NCBI RefSeq assembly: GCF_028209625.1 | Contig: NZ_JAQLDU010000007.1 | Coordinates: 1 to 64,000, forward strand | From: Collinsella aerofaciens | Lineage (GTDB): Bacteria > Actinomycetota > Coriobacteriia > Coriobacteriales > Coriobacteriaceae | DNA length: 64,000 nucleotides | Reading direction: 5' to 3' | In this document: piece after piece, positions 8,675-16,282 of the stretch | Layout of the letters: every line of letters begins with the position of its first letter | How positions within the stretch are numbered: position 1 is the stretch's first letter | Made by a program: the position numbers and the translations under genes | The notes under the pieces: model-generated | What the model saw: the letters and a program-made list of their open reading frames with translations, nothing else | Told to the model about the DNA's origin: nothing | The model's database searches: none

Positions 8675-9556
8675 TTAAAGGATCTCGATCTCAAAGCCGC
8701 GGATGACGGTCTCTCCCGGCTTGGCCACCAGGCAGCCACGCTTGTGCTCCAGAATATCGTCCTCGTCGGAGCAGGTGGACAGACCGCCCCACGGTTCGAC
8801 AGCCACAAAGTCCCCCTCGGGCTTGCTCCACACAATCAGGTACGGCATATCGGGGAACGTCAGGCGCACGCCCTTGTCCTCGGTTTTCTTAGTCAGCGTA
8901 ACCACGCGGCTCTCGAGCACGTCAAAGATGGTCTCCGCGAAGTCGAAGAGTTCGTGGGTAAGCGGCAGGTTCTGGCCGATCATGGGGTTCTTGCTGCGAT
9001 GCTCAACATCAATCAGGCCAGTCGAGGGAACGGCAGTACAGAGCTCGGTGGCCTCACGCTGCTCAAAACGAAGCTCATAATCGTCATAGGACTCGCCCTC
9101 GTCGAGCGGGCACTTAAAGCCGGGGTGACCGCCCACAAAGAATGGCATATCCTCGGTGCCCTCATTGGTCACCTCGTACGACACGGCCACCTTAGCCGCA
9201 TCGATCGTGTAGCGCGCGACGATCTTAAACGGATACGGATACTGCTCGAGTAGCTCGGCGTGGTCGGCAGAGCTTAGGCTCAGCGCGACCATGCTGTCGC
9301 CCTGCTCCTCGAGCTTCCACTCCTGCTTGCGGGCAAAGCCGTGGCGGGCAAGCTTGACCTCGCGGCCGCCCATGGTCATCGCGCGGCCGTCACGAAGGCC
9401 GCCGCAAATCGGAAAGCAAATGGGTGCCTGGCCCGACCAGACCGCCGGATCGCCCTGCCACAGGTACTCACGGCCGTTGGCCGCAATAGAAGTGAACGAC
9501 CCGCCCGCCGTGGTCAACGCCACACGAATCAAACCGTTATCAAGAACAAACTCCAT
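8675..9556 (-). CDS. lacX: LacX-like aldose epimerase family protein (copy 1)
   Basis: 293 aa from ATG 9556 (GGAAGG upstream); the longer reading adds only MAGCRKKGKAP. It belongs to the galactose-mutarotase-like fold, of the LacX group that ends the lactococcal lac operon. Conserved segments are GGSFTSIAANGREYLWQGDP, APICFPICGGLRDG, FFVGGHPGFKCPLDEGE and EPWGGLSTCSDE. The substrate is not established for this group; a sugar-phosphate mutarotase role is plausible. It lies upstream of lacC in the same direction, 53 bp apart. A paralogue is at 27088. Confidence 0.82.
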   Translation of the reverse strand: MEFVLDNGLIRVALTTAGGSFTSIAANGREYLWQGDPAVWSGQAPICFPICGGLRDGRAMTMGGREVKLARHGFARKQEWKLEEQGDSMVALSLSSADHAELLEQYPYPFKIVARYTIDAAKVAVSYEVTNEGTEDMPFFVGGHPGFKCPLDEGESYDDYELRFEQREATELCTAVPSTGLIDVEHRSKNPMIGQNLPLTHELFDFAETIFDVLESRVVTLTKKTEDKGVRLTFPDMPYLIVWSKPEGDFVAVEPWGGLSTCSDEDDILEHKRGCLVAKPGETVIRGFEIEIL

Positions 9557-9787
9557 AGGAGCCTTCCCTTTCTTACGACAGCCCGCCAAGTCAATAGGGC
9601 TGATAGAAAACCGGCCCGCGCCCCCTCACAGAAACGCGAGCCGTCAATTGAAAAGCTGCAGAATGCCGGGTACCGCCAAAACGAAGCACACAAGCTCGGC
9701 AAGCAAACGTGTTATCGGAGCAACTTGCCATACCAGAACGCTTCGCAACAACAGCGGTAACCCCACAGGCCACTCAGACATCAGCGA

Positions 9788-9924
9788 GAAGCCAGCTGGC
9801 GAGGCAAGGTGCCGTGAAGCGAGACGGCATTGACCTTCTGGTCATGCCGTCGAAGCTGAGCGGCAGATTGCCCGCCAGATGGCTTCGCAGCGTCGACCGG
9901 TCCGGCGTTTGTTAAAACGCCGGA
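9788..9924 (+). other. Candidate structured RNA element, copy 2 (behind lacB)
   Basis: Same architecture as 7545-7684: outer stem GAAGCCAGCTGGCG (9788-9801) with 9873-9886 (13 of 14 pair), GGCAA/TTGCC, GCCG/CGGC, apical hairpin GACGGCAT-T-GACC-TTCT-GGTC-ATGCCGTC (9823-9851), and a downstream CCGGCGTTT hairpin (9901-9924) next to the lacB stop. Stem bases differ from copy 1 in compensating pairs, while loops such as TTCT, GGT and CAGATTG are kept. It fills most of the lacX-lacB gap; 9557-9787 shows nothing else I recognise. Confidence 0.6.
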
Positions 9925-9930
9925 ACCCCC

Positions 9931-10455
9931 TTAGTCGTGATACTCGCCGCGGTCCCACTTCTCGAGGAACTCGTCAAAGAAGTGCGGGTCAGCCTGAGCC
10001 TCAGCGTCGACCTTATTGCAGGCATCGATCTTGGCAATCAGGGCATCGTGCTCGGGGGTCTTCTCGTAGGGCTCCTCCAGGAAGGCAAGCATGATATCGG
10101 CCATCAGGAACTCGCCGGTGATCTTGCCGCCAAAGCCCACGATGTTGGCGTTGAGCTCGCGACGGGCATACAGGGCGGAGGTCATGTCGCGAACCAAGGC
10201 GCAGCGAGCGCCGGGAACCTTGTTGACGGCGTTGGTGATGCCGATGCCGGTGCCGCACAGGGCCACGCCAAAGTCGGCCTTGCCGCTGGCAACAGCCTCG
10301 CCCACGGCCTTACCGTAGATGGGATAGTGCGTACGGGTGTGGCTGTAGGTGCCGCAGTCGAGCACCTTGTAGCCAGCCTGCTCCAGGCGGTCGGCCAGAT
10401 AGATCTTCTCGTCCGTAACGATATGGTCGCAACCGATTGCGATGGTCTTCTTCAT
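9931..10455 (-). CDS. lacB: Galactose-6-phosphate isomerase subunit LacB
   Basis: 174 aa, the usual LacB length. RpiB/LacAB family. Motifs are [13 protein letters not shown] at the N terminus, [20 protein letters not shown], and the RpiB-like active-site loop [19 protein letters not shown] with its cysteine. With LacA it forms the heteromeric enzyme converting galactose-6-phosphate to tagatose-6-phosphate. It lies 63 bp downstream of lacA. A structured element follows its stop. Confidence 0.93.
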   Translation of the reverse strand: MKKTIAIGCDHIVTDEKIYLADRLEQAGYKVLDCGTYSHTRTHYPIYGKAVGEAVASGKADFGVALCGTGIGITNAVNKVPGARCALVRDMTSALYARRELNANIVGFGGKITGEFLMADIMLAFLEEPYEKTPEHDALIAKIDACNKVDAEAQADPHFFDEFLEKWDRGEYHD

Positions 10456-10518
10456 CAGAACGTCCTTTCGTCTGAATTCACAAGTTGAGGTAGAAGTTCG
10501 AGTTCTCGGTGGCTCTCG

Positions 10519-10947
10519 TTAGGCCATCTTGTTGAGCATGTCGACACGGATCTGGTGACGGCCGCCGGCGTACTGGGCGCGCAGGAACTCGCGGGCGATC
10601 TTCTTGGCGACCTCGGTGCCCACAACGCCCGGGCCCATGGTGACCATGCGCGAGCCGTTGTGCTCGCGGGTCATGTAGGCGGAACGCTCGTCGGAAATGT
10701 TGGCGACGACCATGCCCTTGATCTTGACGGCGGCCATATAGGATCCGACGCCGTACTTATCGAATGCGAAGCCCTGGGAATCCTTGTGCTCCAGCAGGTC
10801 CTTGGCAACGGCGGTCGCGGAATCGACAAAGTCCGCGGCAGGGGTCTCGGAATAGTCGACGACCTCGTGACCGTCGGCGATGAGCATCTCCTTGATGGAC
10901 TCCTTCATCGACATACCGTCGGCATCGGAAGCGATTACAACCCTCAT
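10519..10947 (-). CDS. lacA: Galactose-6-phosphate isomerase subunit LacA
   Basis: 142 aa, typical for LacA. The N terminus MRVVIASDADGMSMKESIKE and the segments VDYSETPAADFVDSATAVAKDLL, YGVGSYMAAVKIKGMVVANI and SAYMTREHNGSRMVTMGPGVVG fit the LacA half of the isomerase. It is the first gene of the minus-strand tagatose series. Its upstream region holds two TGTTC-n-GAACA palindromes typical of DeoR-family lac repressors. Confidence 0.93.
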   Translation of the reverse strand: MRVVIASDADGMSMKESIKEMLIADGHEVVDYSETPAADFVDSATAVAKDLLEHKDSQGFAFDKYGVGSYMAAVKIKGMVVANISDERSAYMTREHNGSRMVTMGPGVVGTEVAKKIAREFLRAQYAGGRHQIRVDMLNKMA

Positions 10948-11041
10948 GACATCCTCCTTGAGAGATACGCAGGTGCGTAGTTTCTGTTTGGAAGTGTTGA
11001 ATCGCGCTCAGGTCCGGGCATCTGAATGTGCGGTTCTTCAC

Positions 11042-11061
11042 TGTTCATGTTTATTTGAACA
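11042..11061. promoter_or_regulatory. Possible DeoR-type operator before lacA (1)
   Basis: TGTTCATGTTTATTTGAACA, 6-bp inverted arms TGTTCA/TGAACA, about 95 bp upstream of lacA. The likely ligand is the DeoR-family protein at 21019; this is inferred. Confidence 0.45.
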
Positions 11062-11097
11062 CATTCGAACATCGACTGCAACAACTATTTGTTTATC

Positions 11098-11117
11098 TTT
11101 GTTCTTTTTTGAACAAA
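11098..11117. promoter_or_regulatory. Possible DeoR-type operator before lacA (2)
   Basis: TTTGTTCTTTTTTGAACAAA, perfect 7-bp inverted arms. TGTTCTTTTTTG also occurs in reverse orientation near 12955-12968 before lacF, suggesting shared control of lacA and lacF. Confidence 0.5.
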
Positions 11118-11118
11118 T

Positions 11119-11146
11119 GCCGTTCACGGATGATTGTTGAACGTTT
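11119..11146. repeat. 21-bp spaced half-site pair, degenerate copy before lacA
   Basis: GCCGTTC at 11119 and AACGTTT at 11140 are 21 bp apart. It is the inverted and weaker counterpart of the AACGGTT pairs at 12992, 37682 and 42508. Confidence 0.35.
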
Positions 11147-11187
11147 GGGCCCGGCACGGACGTAGCGACCATGTGTCCAACAAACAA

Positions 11188-11220
11188 AAGGGCGGCCGAG
11201 AACGTGTCTCGGCCGCCCTT
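11188..11220 (-). terminator. Terminator of the membrane-protein gene at 11255
   Basis: AAGGGCGGCCGAGA pairs with TCTCGGCCGCCCTT; on the minus strand the stem is followed by TTTTGTTTG. Confidence 0.75.
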
Positions 11221-11254
11221 CTTGCGGTTGATCTTCCAAAGATCGCGTTGCCGC

Positions 11255-12268
11255 CTACTCAGACCGCCCGCTCTTCTTGGCATGTTTGGACGGAGCGCTC
11301 AGAAAGCGACCCGTCAAATAGTTCGCCGGGCCGGAAATATCAATCCCCAGTAGCACGTGCCCCAGCCACAAAAACGCCGCGAGCACCAGCAATGGAATCA
11401 CGCACGAGGTCACGATCATCACGATGACACCTTCGATCAGATCGGTCACCTGCTGCACAATTTCATCGGTCATCTGCTTGGCACCGCTGGTCACCGATGT
11501 GACGAGACTCGAGGCGCCGTCGGCAAGCTGCTCAAGCACATTCTTGGACTCTGCGGACTCGGTCTTTTTCTTGCTTGCTTTGGAGCTGTCGCTATCTGCC
11601 GCACCCGCAGCGTCGGCCGCCTTTTGCTCGGCCACCTCGATGCTCACTCGATACGTTTCGTCGACCTTTTGCGACACCCATACGCTTGCAGGCACCAAGG
11701 CCATTCCGATCATGGCGACCACCAGCACGCGAGTCGCCACGCGGCGCAGGACGGCGCTCGTGCTCCAGCGCCCGTGAATGCCGAGCGACACCGCAAAGAG
11801 TACCAGCGCAAACGGGATCAGGATGCCCAGGCCAACCGACCACAAAATGGTCAGCAGGTATTTCTCGAGGTAGAGCACGGCAAGCACGATGCCCAAGTTA
11901 CCCGAAAGCTGCGCGAGCTGCTCGGCAACCGGCGTTCCCGTATCACCCGGCAGCGCGGTAATGCCCGCAGACAGCGCCACGCACGAGGTCGTGAGCGCCA
12001 GTACGTTGCCTTTCTTTTGATCGATGACCTCGATGGTGGAGTCCCATGTTTTGGTATCGGCAAAATGCGGACGAGCCACAAAGCCCGACAGCAGCGCCAG
12101 TACCACGAGTGCAACGATAAAGCCAATCTGCAGCTTTTTGTTTGCGCACACGACATCGGACAAGCTGGGCTGCAGCTCGGTTACCGTCGTGTGCTCGGTT
12201 ATCTGGACAGGACACCCATGAGCCATCTCGCGCGCATCTCTTTTTTGTATTGACCCGTTATCCGGCAT
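11255..12268 (-). CDS. Multi-pass membrane protein of unknown function
   Basis: 337 aa, start fixed by GAGGAGGT 7 nt before ATG 12268. Hydrophobic segments appear near residues 48-68 (IGFIVALVVLALLSGFVA), 140-165 (LTILWSVGLGILIPFALVLF), 180-200 (VLVVAMIGMALVPASVWV) and 275-310 (GVIVMIVTSCVIPLLVLAAF). A charged Ser/Lys-rich stretch (AADSDSSKASKKKTESAESK) precedes an amphipathic region. I do not recognise the family. It sits between lacA and lacF but has its own terminator, so it need not belong to lactose metabolism. Confidence 0.7.
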   Translation of the reverse strand: MPDNGSIQKRDAREMAHGCPVQITEHTTVTELQPSLSDVVCANKKLQIGFIVALVVLALLSGFVARPHFADTKTWDSTIEVIDQKKGNVLALTTSCVALSAGITALPGDTGTPVAEQLAQLSGNLGIVLAVLYLEKYLLTILWSVGLGILIPFALVLFAVSLGIHGRWSTSAVLRRVATRVLVVAMIGMALVPASVWVSQKVDETYRVSIEVAEQKAADAAGAADSDSSKASKKKTESAESKNVLEQLADGASSLVTSVTSGAKQMTDEIVQQVTDLIEGVIVMIVTSCVIPLLVLAAFLWLGHVLLGIDISGPANYLTGRFLSAPSKHAKKSGRSE

Positions 12269-12385
12269 TTGGATACCTCCTCAGTCCGGTCTGTATTGCG
12301 GATGGAAGTATACCCACCCAGTAAAAAACCGAACGGGAGGACAACGGAGCGCACCAAGACTGTCCCCAATGACTATTTCGGGATG

Positions 12386-12452
12386 AGTTGCGGTGGAATA
12401 GGGATTGTTTTGCGCCCGCCGGTCCCTATTCAGTCCCTATTTCACCGCAACT
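12386..12452. repeat. GTTGCGGTG inverted-repeat element, copy 1
   Basis: AGTTGCGGTGGAATAGGGA at the left and AGTCCCTATTTCACCGCAAC at the right form near-perfect inverted arms. A second copy with the same arms lies at 56772-56838. The centres differ. It is a non-coding mobile-type repeat lying between lacF and the membrane-protein gene. Confidence 0.7.
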
Positions 12453-12465
12453 TGGAGGAGTGCAG

Positions 12466-12495
12466 AAAAAGCCCTGCCGCGGGTAGCGGCAGAGC
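12466..12495 (-). terminator. Terminator of lacF
   Basis: CTGCCGC/GCGGCAG hairpin with an A run on the plus strand (T run on the transcript), 32 bp beyond the lacF stop. Confidence 0.75.
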
Positions 12496-12526
12496 TTTTG
12501 GAAGGGGGCTTGGTTGTGAGAACTCG

Positions 12527-12865
12527 TTAGGCGAGCTTGGCCTCGAGCTCAGCGATGCGCTTGTAGGCATCGATGGTAAAGCGGGCCTGCTTCTCCAGGA
12601 TCATAGTGGTCATGAGAGTGTCCTGAGCGTGGGCCATGATGAAGGTCATCTCCATCTCGCCGCCGCCGGCCTCCTGCGCAAGCAGCTTGGTCTGCGTGTC
12701 GTGGGCGCCGATAAGTGCATCGCCGGCATCCTTGTGCAGCTGCTCGGCCTTCTCAAAATCACCCTCGCGAGCAGCATCGAGCGCTGCAAGCAGATCGGTC
12801 TGGGCGTCGCCCGCGTATGCGACAATCTCGAATCCAACCATCGAGATTTCTTCTTTGGTTGCCAT
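12527..12865 (-). CDS. lacF: Lactose/cellobiose-family PTS IIA component
   Basis: 112 aa, all-helical IIA-Lac type. The phosphorylated histidine lies in MEMTFIMAHAQDTLMTTMIL, matching the family HAQDHLM motif. EEISMVGFEIVAYAGDAQTDLL is the conserved N-terminal helix. It relays phosphate from HPr to the IIB domain of LacE. It is separated from lacE by a repressor gene and transcribed the other way, unlike the usual lacFEG order. Its upstream region (12866-13079) carries a TGTTCTTTTTTG-type site and the 21-bp spaced AACGGTT pair. Confidence 0.92.
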   Translation of the reverse strand: MATKEEISMVGFEIVAYAGDAQTDLLAALDAAREGDFEKAEQLHKDAGDALIGAHDTQTKLLAQEAGGGEMEMTFIMAHAQDTLMTTMILEKQARFTIDAYKRIAELEAKLA

Positions 12866-12991
12866 ATTGCGTTCCTTTCACATATGAACCAACGGAGAGC
12901 ATCGCGTCCGGGCATACGCGCTGCGCTGTGTATGGCAGGAACATTAACATTCAAACAAAAAAGAACAGCGCAAAACGTTATTTCGAGCTAT

Positions 12992-13020
12992 GAACGGTTG
13001 TTTTTCACCCGTGAACGGTT
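12992..13020. repeat. 21-bp spaced direct repeat before lacF
   Basis: GAACGGTT at 12992 and again at 13013, with TTTTTCACCCGT between. The same arrangement, spacing and partly the same centre (TTTTTGGCCCGT) occur at 42508. It is a candidate activator or repressor site with two same-face half-sites. Confidence 0.5.
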
Positions 13021-13079
13021 TTTAAACCAATCTGAACATTCTCAAACACAATTAGCGGCAACCCAAACAGGTCCGCACC

Positions 13080-14084
13080 CTAGCGTACATCGCGCACCGT
13101 ATCGCCCTCGACGAGCACGCCCGGAAACAGCATGTGCTCCACACCGGGTGCAGCGCCCTCGGCGCCGGCAATCTTGTCGACCGCCCACATGCCGACGCGC
13201 TTGTTGTCAAAGCGCACCGTAGTCAGGCGACGATCGGGCACGATATCGCCCAGACTATCGTCAACACCCACCACACTCACGTCCTCGGGCACGCGCTTTC
13301 CGCGCGACTCGAGCCCGCGAATGCAGCCGTAGGCCATGGCATCGTTGGAGGCATAAATGGCCGTGCAGGTCGGATCGTCCGCAAGCACCTGGCCGGCGGC
13401 ATATCCGCTCTGTGCCGTCCAATCCCCACGGACGAGTCGCGGCGGCTCAATACCATGCGCGCGCAATGTCTCGCGCCAGCCCTCCTCGCGACGCATGCCC
13501 GAAAGCGAGCGCTCGGGGCACGAGATAAAGTGCACGGTCTTGTGCCCCTGCTCCAGCAGGTACTCGACCACCTGGCGCGAGCAATCGAACTGGTCGTTAT
13601 CGACTGTTGAACAGAGCGGGTGCTCCAGCATGGTAACGAGCACCGTCTGCATACCGGGCAGCGGCTCGAAGGTGCCAAAGTCCGCCGGCATGCGGTTCAT
13701 AATCACAACCATGCCGTCCACCGGCAGTGCGCTCATGCGCGACGATGCGCTCTCGAGGGTATAGGGGTGTCCGTCTACTTTAGTAAGGGTGATGGCATAG
13801 CCGTGTTTGTCGGCAGCGGCGGCAAAGCCCTCCATACGGTCGAGGTTGCCGGTGCCGGTAATGTTGAACATGGCGACGCCGACAGTCTTAAACTTGCCGC
13901 GGCGCAGCGATCGACCGGCAAAATTGGGGCGATACCCCAGCTCGCGCATGGCGGCACGCACGCGCTCCTTGGTCTCGGGGCGCACGCTGGGCGAATCGTG
14001 CACCGTACGCGAGACTGTCTGCTCCGAGACGCCCGCGAGACGCGCCACGTCCTTAACGGAAACCGATTTTTTAACAGCGGCCAT
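13080..14084 (-). CDS. LacI-family repressor, probably of lacE-lacG
   Basis: 334 aa. HTH SVKDVARLAGVSEQTVSRTV at residues 8-27, hinge region RPNFAGRSLRRGK, sugar-binding domain ending VSVVGVDDSLGDIVPD. It resembles the gal-side LacI protein in layout. It is divergent from lacE; two matching inverted sites lie in the shared 356-bp region, so it most likely controls lactose uptake. The ribosome site is weak (AGAAAG). Confidence 0.88.
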   Translation of the reverse strand: MAAVKKSVSVKDVARLAGVSEQTVSRTVHDSPSVRPETKERVRAAMRELGYRPNFAGRSLRRGKFKTVGVAMFNITGTGNLDRMEGFAAAADKHGYAITLTKVDGHPYTLESASSRMSALPVDGMVVIMNRMPADFGTFEPLPGMQTVLVTMLEHPLCSTVDNDQFDCSRQVVEYLLEQGHKTVHFISCPERSLSGMRREEGWRETLRAHGIEPPRLVRGDWTAQSGYAAGQVLADDPTCTAIYASNDAMAYGCIRGLESRGKRVPEDVSVVGVDDSLGDIVPDRRLTTVRFDNKRVGMWAVDKIAGAEGAAPGVEHMLFPGVLVEGDTVRDVR

Positions 14085-14240
14085 AGGTCGATCTTTCTAT
14101 GTCAACGATGCCATCGCGGGCATCCCAACAGACAAAATGAACGCCTCCAAGTATATCCAACGCCTCTCCTGCCATACGCTCACCACCCAAAACCTACCGT
14201 TCACCGACAATCTTGCTTCCCCGAACGGCTTTTGTCGATC

Positions 14241-14259
14241 AAATGTTAACGTTGCCATT
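14241..14259. promoter_or_regulatory. Probable LacI operator A (lacE)
   Basis: AAATGTTAACGTTGCCATT. The reverse complement matches the site at 14362-14380 in 18 of 19 bases. It shares the core ATGTTAACGT with the gal operators. Confidence 0.6.
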
Positions 14260-14303
14260 GTGCAAACACAGAGCCACCGGGCGGCTCAAACGTTTACGCG
14301 CAA

Positions 14304-14342
14304 GGAACCGACGGTTCGCAGGCACAGGAACCATCGGTTCGC
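14304..14342. repeat. Pair of GGAACC-n3-GGTTCGC palindromes
   Basis: GGAACCGACGGTTCGC (14304-14319) and GGAACCATCGGTTCGC (14327-14342), 23 bp apart, between the two LacI operators upstream of lacE. They could be protein sites or RNA hairpins in the lacE leader. The function is unknown. Confidence 0.5.
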
Positions 14343-14361
14343 GTCTTTTTTTGTGTCGCAA

Positions 14362-14380
14362 AATGGCAACGTCAACATTT
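14362..14380. promoter_or_regulatory. Probable LacI operator B (lacE)
   Basis: AATGGCAACGTCAACATTT, inverted near-copy of operator A 121 bp away and 60 bp before lacE. The spacing is similar to the gal pair (124 bp). Confidence 0.6.
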
Positions 14381-14440
14381 TGGCAACCGAACGCCAAAAG
14401 ATACCATCGTTGCTAACCCACCGACTCTTAGGAGCATTGC

Positions 14441-16216
14441 ATGGAGCAACTCATCGCCATCATCGAAAAGGGCCAGCCCTTTTTCAACGCGATCGCCCGC
14501 AACAAGTACCTCAAGGCGATCCGCGACGGCTTTATCTCCGTCATCCCCATCATCATCTTCTCGTCCATCTTCTGCCTGGTAGCCTCGGTCCCCAACATCT
14601 GGGGTTTCTACTGGCCCGATGACATCAACAACGCCCTGTGGAAGTGCTACAACTACTCCTTGGGCATCCTGGCCATCGCCTGCGCCGCCACCACGGCCAA
14701 GCACTTCGCCGACGCCCAGAACCGTGATCTGCCCAAGAACAACCAGATCAACTTCATCTCGTGCATGTGCGCGGCCATCATCGGCTTCTTGCTCCTTTCG
14801 AGCGACACGATCGCCACGGACGCCGCCAGCGGCTTCAACACCACCTACCTTGGTTCCAAGGGCCTGCTGACCGCCTTCATCGCTGCGTTTGTGACCGGCA
14901 TCATCTACAAGTTCTTCATTAAGCGCAACATCACCGTCAAGATGCCCGAGCAGGTTCCGCCCAACATTTCGCAGACCTTTAAGGACATCATCCCCTTCTC
15001 CGTCTGCATCACCGTCTTTTGGGTCTTTGACATCGTCTTCCGCGCTGCCTTTGGCTTCTGCTTTGCCCAGGGCGTCATCCAGGTGTTCCAGCCCCTGTTC
15101 ACCGCCGCCGACGGCTACATCGGCCTCGCTGTGATCTACGGTGCCATGAGCCTCTTCTGGTTCGTCGGCGTCCACGGCCCCTCGATCGTCGAGCCCGCCA
15201 TCGCCGCCGCCCTTGTTGCCAACATGACCGACAACCTGGCTGCGTTCCAGGCTGGCCAGCACGCTTCCGCTGTCCTGACCCAGGGTGCCCAGTACTTCGT
15301 CGTCTGCATGGGCGGCACCGGCGCCACGCTCGTCCTGGTCTTCATGTTCTGCTTCCTGGCCAAGTCTCAGGAGATGCGCGCCGTCGGTAAGGCAGCCATC
15401 GTCCCCGTGTGCTTTGCCGTCAACGAGCCGCTGCTGTTCGCCGCGCCTATCGTGCTCAACCCCGTCTTCTTTGTCCCGTTTGTTTTTGCCCCGATCGCCA
15501 ACATCTGGATCCTCAAGATCTTTATCGACTTCTTGGGCATGAACGGCTTTATGTACACCCTGCCCTGGACCGTCCCCGGCCCCATCGGCACCATCATGGG
15601 CTTGGGCTTCCAGCCGCTCGCCTTTGTGATGCTCGCCCTCATCCTGGTCGTCGACTTTGTCCTGTACTATCCGTTCTTCCGTGCCTATGACGCCCAGAAG
15701 TGCGCCGAGGAGGCCGAGATCTCTCAGGAGGAGCTCGCCGCCAAGAACGCCGAGAAGGCCGCCAAGCTCAACGACGCCTTCCAGGGCAAGGCTGACGCCA
15801 AGAGCGTTGCCGCCGGCGCTGCTGCCGAGGCCGTGAAGGTCGACTCCCCTGCCGCTTCTGCAGCACCCGCTGCCGAGGCAACGACCGCCAGCGACCTCAA
15901 CGGCAAGCGCGTGCTCGTGCTCTGCCAGGGCGGCGGAACCTCGGGTCTGCTCGCCAACGCGCTGGCCAAGGCTGCCAAGGAGCGCGGCATCAATCTTGAG
16001 ACCGCTGCCGAGGCATATGGCAACCACGTCGACATGCTCCCCGACTTTGACCTAGTCGTCCTGGCCCCGCAGGCCGCAAGCTACCTGGCCGACCTGCAGA
16101 AAGACTGCGAACGCGTGGGCAACAAGTGCGTCGCCTGCCGCGGCAAGCAGTACATCGAGCTCTCCCAGAACGGCGACAAGTCTCTCGCCTTCGTAAGCGA
16201 GCAACTCTCGAAGTAA
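14441..16216 (+). CDS. lacE: Lactose-specific PTS IICB component
   Basis: 591 aa, TAGGAG ribosome site. Residues 1-415 form a multi-pass IIC domain of the lactose/cellobiose family (FFNAIARNKYLKAIRDGF at the start, FVGVHGPSIVEPAIAA, CFAVNEPLLFAAPIVLNP). An Ala/Lys-rich linker follows, then a IIB domain from about 485 with the phosphocysteine Cys495 in VLVLCQGGGTSGLLANAL. It imports and phosphorylates lactose with IIA LacF. It is followed by lacG after 66 bp, so the two are one operon. Confidence 0.94.
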   Translation: MEQLIAIIEKGQPFFNAIARNKYLKAIRDGFISVIPIIIFSSIFCLVASVPNIWGFYWPDDINNALWKCYNYSLGILAIACAATTAKHFADAQNRDLPKNNQINFISCMCAAIIGFLLLSSDTIATDAASGFNTTYLGSKGLLTAFIAAFVTGIIYKFFIKRNITVKMPEQVPPNISQTFKDIIPFSVCITVFWVFDIVFRAAFGFCFAQGVIQVFQPLFTAADGYIGLAVIYGAMSLFWFVGVHGPSIVEPAIAAALVANMTDNLAAFQAGQHASAVLTQGAQYFVVCMGGTGATLVLVFMFCFLAKSQEMRAVGKAAIVPVCFAVNEPLLFAAPIVLNPVFFVPFVFAPIANIWILKIFIDFLGMNGFMYTLPWTVPGPIGTIMGLGFQPLAFVMLALILVVDFVLYYPFFRAYDAQKCAEEAEISQEELAAKNAEKAAKLNDAFQGKADAKSVAAGAAAEAVKVDSPAASAAPAAEATTASDLNGKRVLVLCQGGGTSGLLANALAKAAKERGINLETAAEAYGNHVDMLPDFDLVVLAPQAASYLADLQKDCERVGNKCVACRGKQYIELSQNGDKSLAFVSEQLSK

Positions 16217-16282
16217 GTAACGCTCAGTGCCAGCCGACTATCCAAGATCGGCTGGCCCTTCGATTTAAACGATTGGATCATC

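Noticed and set aside
14372..16027. A 551-codon open frame on the minus strand
   Set aside because: Exact shadow of lacE, whose PTS motifs and ribosome site are clear.
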